A DNA stretch of 18,873 bases from Candidatus Omnitrophota bacterium. GTDB lineage: Bacteria > Omnitrophota > Omnitrophia > Omnitrophales > Danuiimicrobiaceae. The stretch covers positions 1-18,873 of the forward strand of contig JACQQO010000034.1 in assembly GCA_016206955.1 (NCBI GenBank), written 5' to 3'. Below, piece after piece: positions 13,312-18,873 of this stretch. A model generated the notes under the pieces. It did no database searches and was not told the origin of the DNA. It saw only the letters and a program-made list of their open reading frames with translations. How positions within the stretch are numbered: the stretch's first letter is position 1; each line of letters starts with the position of its first letter. The position numbers were made by a program, and so were the translations under genes.

Positions 13312-14112
13312 ATGAAAAAAGCATCCGGTTTAAGCCCCGAACTCTACGACAAAAATTATTATCTCAATAGCCTTCCCGGAATCGAATACCTCAACCACCT
13401 AGATCTTGATCCCGCTCTCCGCGGCACTATAAAGTTCGGAAAAATTTCATCCGGTCAACGCATTTTGGATTTTGGATGCGGCCGGGGTCAGCTTGCGATC
13501 GCGCTGGCCAAAAAAGGTTGTGAAGTGCTTGCGACCGATTTTAGCCAAGATGCAATCAACTTTGCACGGGAATATGTAAAGCAATTTCCAAACGAAATTG
13601 AAAATCGAGTTGAATTTAAGCGAATGACGATACAAGATTTAGACTTTGAGGCAGAATTTGATGCGATTATCTTTAACCAAGTCTATGAACACTTGCACGA
13701 TTGGGAACTTGAAATTCTGATCGCGAAATTTAAACGCGCACTTAAATCAAACGGCTGTCTTGTCATCAGCACCCCTAATCTGAATTACATTCGTTATTTG
13801 TTTCCTCTCAAAAGGCTTCTTGAATTTCCGTTCAAAACGATGAAGGAAATTTCCCGTCTCCTTCGCGGCAGAAGCAGGCATGCTTCCTCATTCAAAGCCT
13901 TCCTCAAGGAAATCTTCAAGATTCAATATCCGAAAAGTGAACATACACAACTTCATATTAATTTACAAACGCCCGGTTCGATCAGAACATTCCTCGAGCG
14001 GCAAGGATTTCGGGTAAGGCTTGAATGCGTAGACTACCACAAAAATTTACTAAGCCTCACGACACGGAAGTGGTGGGGAGAAACTATCTGGGTTTCGTGT
14101 CAACCGGATTAG
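13312..14112 (+). CDS. class I SAM-dependent methyltransferase
   Basis: This 266-residue methyltransferase has motif I ILDFGCGRGQLA (51-62) for SAM binding, the acidic residue after strand 2 (LATDFSQDAI, Asp76), and motif post-II FDAIIFNQVYEHLHD. Strand 4 reads GCLVISTPNLNYI. The order fits the Methyltransf_11/23 (UbiG-like) group. A basic insert (about 165-195, RYLFPLKRLLEFPFKTMKEISRLLRGRSR) could bind membranes or nucleic acid. The substrate is unknown. The start follows TATACT by 11 nt with no Shine-Dalgarno site, suggesting leaderless translation. Its 3' end overlaps the convergent thioesterase gene by 29 bp. Confidence 0.88.
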   Translation: MKKASGLSPELYDKNYYLNSLPGIEYLNHLDLDPALRGTIKFGKISSGQRILDFGCGRGQLAIALAKKGCEVLATDFSQDAINFAREYVKQFPNEIENRVEFKRMTIQDLDFEAEFDAIIFNQVYEHLHDWELEILIAKFKRALKSNGCLVISTPNLNYIRYLFPLKRLLEFPFKTMKEISRLLRGRSRHASSFKAFLKEIFKIQYPKSEHTQLHINLQTPGSIRTFLERQGFRVRLECVDYHKNLLSLTTRKWWGETIWVSCQPD

Positions 14113-14530
14113 AGAGATTTGGATCCAATGAAGCTAGTTCGACTTTGGATTTCAAAATTTCTGGAATTCGGGTTGGTTTTAAATTCTGACCGCTGAAAAC
14201 ATGAACGGTATATCCGACTGCAATTGGTTTTGTCCCGTGATTTTTCAATACTTGATAATCAAATCGGATGGAGCTTTGGCGGATTTGACTCACGACGGTG
14301 CGTACCGTGATCAAATCATCATAGGAACTCGGTTCCATGTATCTGCAATGAGCCTCGGCAACAGGCAAAAAAATTCCCTCCTTCTCAAATTCCGAATAGA
14401 CAAAACCGAGCGTTCTGAAATATTCGGTCCGCGCGGCTTCAAACCAAACAAAGTAATTCGCGTAATAGCTGATTCCCATACGGTCGGTTTCCGCATAGCG
14501 AACCCGCGTCTCGTAATCAAAAATCTTCAC
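14084..14530 (-). CDS. YbgC-type acyl-CoA thioesterase (4HBT hot-dog fold)
   Basis: This 148-residue single hot-dog domain has the YbgC/4HBT signature YAETDRMGISYYANYFVWFEAARTEYF (split here: catalytic Asp16 in ETDRMG, then YYANY and the helix FEAARTEYF). It continues with PVAEAHCRYMEPSSYDD and the strand SSIRFDYQVL. The enzyme hydrolyses acyl-CoA thioesters; the chain specificity cannot be read from sequence. It is the last gene of the hrcA-grpE-dnaJ unit, 11 nt after dnaJ. The overlap of its 3' end with the convergent methyltransferase gene puts both stop codons within a 29-bp shared region. Confidence 0.92.
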   Translation of the reverse strand: MKIFDYETRVRYAETDRMGISYYANYFVWFEAARTEYFRTLGFVYSEFEKEGIFLPVAEAHCRYMEPSSYDDLITVRTVVSQIRQSSIRFDYQVLKNHGTKPIAVGYTVHVFSGQNLKPTRIPEILKSKVELASLDPNLSNPVDTKPR

Positions 14531-14541
14531 TTTTCCTCGGC

Positions 14542-15660
14542 CTATCCACGCCAGCGGCTAAAAAAACTTTTTTCCTGTCCCGTACCATCTCTCAATTTTC
14601 CGAATTCTTCGAGCAACTTTTTTTCTTCAGGAGATAGACGTTCCGGGATTTCAACATTGACGCGGACCAACTCGTCTCCCATACCGTAACCGCGCAAATC
14701 GGGTACGCCTTTTCCTTTAATCCGAAAAACTTTTCCGCTTTGAGTTCCTGGCGGAATCTTAAGCCGCACCTTTCCGTCGAGTGTCGGCACCTCAATTTGA
14801 GTGCCCAAAGCCGCCTGATGAATTCCGATTCTGGCTTCCAAAAAAAGATCTCTTCCCGAACGTTCGAAAACCGGATGGGGTTTTACGGAAACATATACAT
14901 AAAGATTTCCGCGCGCGCCTCCACGCTCGCCGGCTTCACCTTCGCCGGAAACTTTAAGCTGGGAACCGTCATCGATTCCGGCCGGAATTTTCACGCTGAG
15001 TTTCCGCATCTTCCGCACCCGGCCGCTTCCGTAACATTCGCGGCACGGCTTCGTGATTTGCTTTCCTTCCCCTTGGCAGCGCGGACAAGTTCTGCGCATC
15101 GTGAAAAACCCTTGAGAAATTCTGATTTCGCCCTCTCCACCGCATTCCGGACAAGTCGTTTTCTGGCTCCCCGGTTCGGCTCCGCTGCCATGACAAGTGT
15201 CGCAATTTTCTGCGCGTTGGAATTCGATCGTGACTTCTCTGCCGCGGACGACTTCCTCAAGTGAAAGCTCAACGGAATATTCCAAGTCGGCTCCACGCAA
15301 GCCTCCTCTTCCAGCACCCCGACGGGAAGTTCTGCCGCCAAAAAAATCTTCGAATAAATCTCCGAAGATATCGCCAAATCCTTGAAAGGCTCCTTCGAAA
15401 CCTTCAAATCCCTGAAAACCCGCTCCGCCCAGCGAATGACCGAATTGATCATATTGCGCGCGCTTTTGAGCATCACTTAAGATAGCATAGGCTTCGGCGG
15501 CTTCTTTGAAATGTTCCTCCGCTTCCTTGTTTCCTTTATTTCGATCGGGATGGTATTTGAGGGCAAGCTTCCGATACGCCTTTTTAATCTCGTCAGCCGA
15601 GGCGGTTTTAGAAACACCAAGCACCTCATAATAATCGCGTTTGTTCGTACTCGTCGCCAT
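14542..15660 (-). CDS. dnaJ: chaperone protein DnaJ
   Basis: This is a full-length type I Hsp40 of 372 residues, the cochaperone that delivers clients to DnaK and stimulates its ATPase. It has a J domain (about 8-73) with HPD at 37-39 and a Gly/Phe region (about 79-125). Four zinc-finger CxxCxGxG repeats start at Cys153, Cys170, Cys192 and Cys206. The C-terminal client-binding domains follow ([43 protein letters not shown]). The ATG directly follows the grpE stop (TAAATG), so translation is coupled. It is downstream of hrcA and grpE, but no dnaK lies in the unit. Confidence 0.97.
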   Translation of the reverse strand: MATSTNKRDYYEVLGVSKTASADEIKKAYRKLALKYHPDRNKGNKEAEEHFKEAAEAYAILSDAQKRAQYDQFGHSLGGAGFQGFEGFEGAFQGFGDIFGDLFEDFFGGRTSRRGAGRGGLRGADLEYSVELSLEEVVRGREVTIEFQRAENCDTCHGSGAEPGSQKTTCPECGGEGEIRISQGFFTMRRTCPRCQGEGKQITKPCRECYGSGRVRKMRKLSVKIPAGIDDGSQLKVSGEGEAGERGGARGNLYVYVSVKPHPVFERSGRDLFLEARIGIHQAALGTQIEVPTLDGKVRLKIPPGTQSGKVFRIKGKGVPDLRGYGMGDELVRVNVEIPERLSPEEKKLLEEFGKLRDGTGQEKSFFSRWRG

Positions 15661-16206
15661 TTATGTCAGTTCTTCCGCTTTCTCTTCAGAACCCTTCTTC
15701 TCTTTAATCGAAGTCTTCACTTTGGCGGGACGGAGTAATTTTCCGTTTAGTTCATAACCCGCGAGAGCCTCTTCCAAAATAATTCCCTCAGGTTTTTGTT
15801 GAGATTCAACGTGCCCCACGGCCTCATGGCGGTAAGGATCGAAGGCCTTGCCTAAGGTTTCAATCCTTCTAAGTCCCCGCTCCGTCAACGTCTGAAAAAG
15901 TTGTTTTTGAATCAATAAGAATCCATCGCGGACAGATTTTGATTTTTCGTCCTGAACTTGAAGATGGCTGAGCGCCAATTCAAAATGATCTAAAACAGGC
16001 AGCAGATCATGAATTAAATCTTCGAGGGCAAATTTGATAAACTCCTCACGCTCCTTAGCAAGCCGTTTTCTCGCGTTGTCAAAATCAGCGGCCGAACGGA
16101 GCAGCCGATCCTGAAGCTCTGAAAATTCATTCGCTTTCTTAAGAAGTTCTTCATATTCCACGCGGGCAATCTCAATGCTCTCGGGAGTTTTTTCCTGATC
16201 CTCCAT
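15661..16206 (-). CDS. grpE: nucleotide exchange factor GrpE
   Basis: GrpE, about 181 residues, drives ADP release from DnaK. The N-terminal half is a long coiled coil (EIARVEYEELLKKANEFSELQDRL and LRSAADFDNARKRLAKEREE; the latter is the diagnostic block). The C-terminal beta domain has ALGKAFDP-like LGKAFDPYRHEAVG, then a GYELNGKLLRPAKVKV-like ending with a long charged tail. Two starts are possible. ATG at 16206 is 2 nt after the hrcA stop. GTG at 16218 overlaps hrcA by 10 bases and has GGAG 7 nt upstream. I take the ATG but cannot exclude the GTG. Confidence 0.95.
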   Translation of the reverse strand: MEDQEKTPESIEIARVEYEELLKKANEFSELQDRLLRSAADFDNARKRLAKEREEFIKFALEDLIHDLLPVLDHFELALSHLQVQDEKSKSVRDGFLLIQKQLFQTLTERGLRRIETLGKAFDPYRHEAVGHVESQQKPEGIILEEALAGYELNGKLLRPAKVKTSIKEKKGSEEKAEELT

Positions 16207-16208
16207 AG

Positions 16209-17243
16209 TTACACCCACTGCTCCAAAACTTCGCTGAAACGCCTTGAAACATAGTCAACTAAAGAAACAACGCGCTCATACTGCATTCGCCTTGGGCCTA
16301 AGACGCCAACCGCTCCAACGGTTCTTTGGTTGATTTGGTATTGTGCTGCCACCACAGAACAATCCCAAATTTCCTCACAATGATGTTCGATACCAATTTG
16401 AACCTGAACGCCCGCGCGTTCAGAATCTCCGCAGACCAAATTTGAAAGCTTGTCCTTGGTTTCCAAAACTTTAAAAAGGCGGCGCGATTTTTCCCAATCT
16501 TGAAACTCAGGCTGATCCAAAACGTAACGGGAACCTTCTATGGCCATGCGCCTGGGCTTCATTTTGGGAAAACTCTCGCACACGATGGTCTGCGCCATTC
16601 GGCAAAGGGTGTGCAACGAATCTTGAGCTTGTTTGAGCTGCGCGGCCAAATAAGGTTGGATTTGCTCAAGCACCATTCCGGCCAATTCTTGATTTAGAAA
16701 ACGGCTGATTCGGGCAAGTTCTCCGGCGGGAATAGTTTCTTCGAGATCAATCACCTGACTTTGCACCCATCCTTTATCGGAAATCCAAACGACGAGCAAC
16801 TGCCGCCCGCCTAAGGATGTAATTTCAACGTGTTTAAGAACTAACTCTTCAAAGGTTGGAAACACGACAAGGCCTGCTTGTTCTGAAAGGCTCGAAAGAA
16901 TTTGGGAGGTGCGCTCAATTAAAGTTTCCAAATTATCAATCCGGTCCCGGTATTCCCTTGCCACAAGCGCCGCGACATGAGGCGCAACCTTCGGTTCGGG
17001 CATCAGATGGTCTACATAATATCGATATCCCTTATCCGTTGGCACCCGTCCTGCCGAGATATGCGGCTGGGCAATATAATCCCGCTCTTCGAGACCATGC
17101 ATTTCGTTCCGGATGGTTGCCGGAGAAAGTTCATCATGATAATGTTTGGCGATCACCCGCGAACCGACAGGGTTTACCGTTTTGACGTAGGTATTTACAA
17201 TAATTTGAAGCACCTGCTTTTGGCGTTCTTTCAGTTCATCCAT
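16209..17243 (-). CDS. hrcA: heat-inducible transcription repressor HrcA
   Basis: HrcA, 344 residues, represses class I heat-shock genes by binding CIRCE; its folding depends on GroEL, which links repression to chaperone load. The N-terminal winged helix is clear (ERQKQVLQIIVNTYVKTVNPVGSR, then LSPATIRNEMHGLEERDYI and HISAGRVPTDKGYRYYVD). The central GAF-like and insertion domains follow, and the end reads GVLGPRRMQYERVVSLVDYVSRR. It is the first gene of hrcA-grpE-dnaJ-thioesterase. A CIRCE element starts 9 nt upstream of its ATG. There is no obvious Shine-Dalgarno site between CIRCE and the start. Confidence 0.97.
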   Translation of the reverse strand: MDELKERQKQVLQIIVNTYVKTVNPVGSRVIAKHYHDELSPATIRNEMHGLEERDYIAQPHISAGRVPTDKGYRYYVDHLMPEPKVAPHVAALVAREYRDRIDNLETLIERTSQILSSLSEQAGLVVFPTFEELVLKHVEITSLGGRQLLVVWISDKGWVQSQVIDLEETIPAGELARISRFLNQELAGMVLEQIQPYLAAQLKQAQDSLHTLCRMAQTIVCESFPKMKPRRMAIEGSRYVLDQPEFQDWEKSRRLFKVLETKDKLSNLVCGDSERAGVQVQIGIEHHCEEIWDCSVVAAQYQINQRTVGAVGVLGPRRMQYERVVSLVDYVSRRFSEVLEQWV

Positions 17244-17252
17244 GGGATTAAA

Positions 17253-17279
17253 TTAGCACTCGATGGTCTTGAGCGCTAG
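17253..17279. promoter_or_regulatory. CIRCE element (HrcA operator)
   Basis: TTAGCACTC-N9-GAGCGCTAG matches the CIRCE consensus TTAGCACTC-N9-GAGTGCTAA perfectly in the first arm and at 7 of 9 positions in the second. It sits between the predicted -10 box and the hrcA start, in the untranslated leader. Autoregulation of the hrcA-grpE-dnaJ unit and heat induction are expected. Confidence 0.92.
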
Positions 17280-17309
17280 ATTGTATCACGGAAATTAGGA
17301 GGGCGTAAA
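17280..17309 (-). promoter_or_regulatory. hrcA: hrcA promoter
   Basis: On the minus strand, TTTACG (17309-17304) and TACAAT (17285-17280) are separated by 18 nt. The -10 directly abuts CIRCE, so bound HrcA would cover the transcription start. The promoter overlaps the last codons of the upstream lipoprotein gene. Confidence 0.6.
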
Positions 17310-18683
17310 GAGAGAACGGGAAGGAGACAAAAGGGCCTCGATTTTAAGCTTGCGCTCACGAAAAAGATCAAGATGGGTCGGATCGAGTTTAAGAATCCAG
17401 GACGAATCTCCCGGCTGCCAAACAAGTTCCAAATAACTATAATCCGCGAACCGGTAACTCCGAATGACTTCCGTGAATTCACGAAGGATCAAATTAAACA
17501 AATAAAGGACATCTTCATCAGAAATCACTTCGTCAATGGTCCGCGACGTTTGTTTCATTCCTTTCGTCAGAAAATCAAAATGAAGGCTAAAGTGAGGATT
17601 CTCCGCGCTGCTTTCGTAATCAAAATTCACTTGGGCATGGCGAATCGTGTGGTGGATCCTTTCATCTGCAAGTAAAAATCCTTGAATGCGGCGGTTCAAT
17701 TGCTTGGCTAAAAATTCGCCCAATTTGATCTCCTCAACCGAAAATCGCTCAGGCCAAGCCTCCAAGCTTTGATCCAAATTAAATTCGGAGGGCAGAGGGA
17801 TTCTCTGAAGCTGCTTTGTCTCATCCAAATAATAAAAAGGAATCACTTGGGCAATTTTAAAATACTGTTCGACCGGCCTGATGATGAAAATATACTCAAG
17901 GATGGTTCCCGAAGGGTAAGCAAAATCGGTTTCGAAAGACCCCGCCCTAGGTTCAAAAGATTCTCTCAACTTGACATAAACTAAAGCTTGCGCGTTGGTG
18001 TAGGGCCGGCTTTTGATTTCTTGAAGGTCGATTTTAAGATTCTGCTTGTTATTTAACGTAGTCAAAAAATCATAAAAAATCGGAGAAAGGCCTTCGGGCG
18101 TGAGGCTGACTAAAAAATACTGATTTGCCAAATCACTAAAAGCCTGCGTGGGCAATTTTTCAAATAATTCTCGCACCGGCTTTTCCCAGAGGACGGAGCG
18201 GCTGAACTTCAATTCGTGCAGCACCCGTTTTCGATACTCATTTCTTGAAATGTCCCATAAACGGACGCGTCGAACGTCAGGGACATAGCCCATCAATATC
18301 AATTGAAGGCCTGTCAATTCCACATCAGTGGCTTGAAGCACATAAAAATCAATGGGCTTATCCGAACTTAACAAAACCCTTGAAATTGTAAAAAGCACGT
18401 TTTCAAGCTGATCCATCGCTTCGGGTTCCGGTTCAAAAAGCGATTCGAGATTGGCCACTTGGCCGGAGAGAATTTCCTGCCGGACATCCGTGGTAAATAG
18501 TTTTTTCAAAGGCAGGAACACCCCGATCGTGTTGCCGGCAAATTTGACTTCTACATCTTCTATTTTGTATTCCTTCGCACAAATTTCTTGAATGGCATTT
18601 GCGATTTTATCTTCAGGGTAAGTCGCTTTGTCACATCCGGAAAGTGCAAATACGGACACAAAAAAACAAATCCATATCGTCAT
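17295..18683 (-). CDS. large lipoprotein of unknown function
   Basis: I do not recognise a family. The product has a lipobox, ALSGC, and about 446 mature residues, mixed alpha/beta, without further membrane segments. Notable stretches are PEDKIANAIQEICAKEYKIEDVEVKFAGNTIGVFLPL (split: a small alpha/beta domain after the lipid anchor) and the C-terminal SYLELVWQPGDSSWILKLDP. The start is uncertain. ATG at 18683 gives a signal with no positive n-region (MTIWICFFVSVF). A TTG at 18731 adds 16 residues that include RGNDKKFF, encoded by the repeat, and gives a better signal peptide. Neither has a good ribosome site. It lies upstream of hrcA and ends 52 nt before it, inside the hrcA promoter. Confidence 0.75.
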   Translation of the reverse strand: MTIWICFFVSVFALSGCDKATYPEDKIANAIQEICAKEYKIEDVEVKFAGNTIGVFLPLKKLFTTDVRQEILSGQVANLESLFEPEPEAMDQLENVLFTISRVLLSSDKPIDFYVLQATDVELTGLQLILMGYVPDVRRVRLWDISRNEYRKRVLHELKFSRSVLWEKPVRELFEKLPTQAFSDLANQYFLVSLTPEGLSPIFYDFLTTLNNKQNLKIDLQEIKSRPYTNAQALVYVKLRESFEPRAGSFETDFAYPSGTILEYIFIIRPVEQYFKIAQVIPFYYLDETKQLQRIPLPSEFNLDQSLEAWPERFSVEEIKLGEFLAKQLNRRIQGFLLADERIHHTIRHAQVNFDYESSAENPHFSLHFDFLTKGMKQTSRTIDEVISDEDVLYLFNLILREFTEVIRSYRFADYSYLELVWQPGDSSWILKLDPTHLDLFRERKLKIEALLSPSRSLFTPS

Positions 18684-18873
18684 TGCGAGGAAAAATTTCT
18701 TGTCATTCCCGCGAAAGCGCCAGTCGATCAAGCGGCGGACGGCCGCTCGGTCATCTGGCTCCGCCGCTTGAACTAGCGCCGGTCGGGCGCTTGGTGTTGC
18801 GGTGCCGTACGGTTGGTACGGCGTTCGGTCGGAACGGCGGGAATTTAGAGATTCTGGATCCCCGCCTCCGCGG
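18678..18873. repeat. nested palindromic repeat cluster, continuing beyond the window
   Basis: It begins with CGTCATTGCGAG and TGTCATTCCCGCG, the same ordered pair as at 2412-2441. The second motif's hairpin appears to be split after GCGAAAGC (18718) and to resume at GGGAATTTAGAGATTCTGG (18839). Between them lie about 120 bp with four hairpins: TCAAGCGGCGGA/TCCGCCGCTTGA (18728-18771), AGCGCC/GGCGCT (18775-18791), GCCGTAC/GTACGGC (18804-18822) and CGTTC/GAACG (18822-18836). No gene is evident beyond the lipoprotein start. Confidence 0.7.

Noticed and set aside
14740..15264. 174-codon plus-strand frame across dnaJ
   Set aside because: It is a shadow of dnaJ with low-complexity Ser/Arg/Phe composition and no domain.
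18678..18873. CRISPR array at the repeat-rich right edge
   Set aside because: The repeats are inverted and of several kinds, with no regular spacing or equal-length spacers.

Overview
The window is a compact stretch of a Gram-negative bacterial chromosome. It shows an outer-membrane beta-barrel, a TolC-type channel, lipoproteins, an HrcA/CIRCE heat-shock unit and one tRNA. Nearly all genes lie on the minus strand. Four features together resemble uncultivated Candidatus Omnitrophota or neighbouring PVC/Elusimicrobia-like lineages: the PilZ protein with a W-x3-H-x3-F-x2-F tail, an unusual membrane phosphodiesterase fused to an EEP domain, a BBP2-like barrel, and dispersed palindromic repeats that translate as FPRKRESR or GND..LAMT. 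This placement is an inference from gene style, not a proven assignment.

Layout from the left edge, all minus strand unless stated. (1) Positions 1-3041 hold a copper/heavy-metal efflux operon. Transcription runs csoR, a Cys/His-rich small lipoprotein, a TolC-family channel, then a CusB-type adaptor cut by the window edge; an RND pump gene presumably follows outside. It is driven by a promoter whose -35/-10 spacer is a perfect CsoR-type operator. (2) Positions 3062-5503 hold a second operon with its own strong promoter: 2-Cys peroxiredoxin, LemA, and two TPM-domain proteins. (3) Positions 5500-6668 hold a PilZ protein followed by a four-helix membrane protein of unknown function. (4) Positions 6660-9122 hold a 794-residue protein that joins an alkaline-phosphatase-superfamily phosphodiesterase to an endonuclease/exonuclease/phosphatase domain, with a possible 21-codon leader ORF upstream. 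(5) Positions 9282-10420 hold gpsA, followed with no gap by tRNA-Pro(GGG). (6) Positions 10433-12773 hold an outer-membrane beta-barrel (minus) flanked by two small plus-strand secreted proteins, with a bidirectional terminator between the barrel and the first of them. (7) Positions 12833-14112 hold a divergent pair: a YjbQ-family protein (minus) and a SAM methyltransferase (plus), sharing a palindromic promoter region. (8) Positions 14084-17309 hold the hrcA-grpE-dnaJ-thioesterase operon behind a CIRCE element, without dnaK. (9) Positions 17295-18873 hold a large lipoprotein of unknown function whose 5' end lies in a nest of palindromic repeats.

Three themes deserve a second look. First, palindromic repeats have entered protein-coding sequence in frame at least twice and probably three times: the CusB adaptor linker, the small Cys/His lipoprotein, and the signal peptide of the large lipoprotein. 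Second, several first-of-operon genes (csoR, the phosphodiesterase fusion, PilZ, the methyltransferase) have a -10 box only 6-11 nt before the ATG and no Shine-Dalgarno sequence. This suggests leaderless transcripts, while internal and several other genes carry strong AGGAG sites. Third, the phosphodiesterase-EEP fusion keeps an apparently complete set of catalytic and metal-binding residues in both halves and could be an uncharacterised two-step membrane phosphodiester enzyme.
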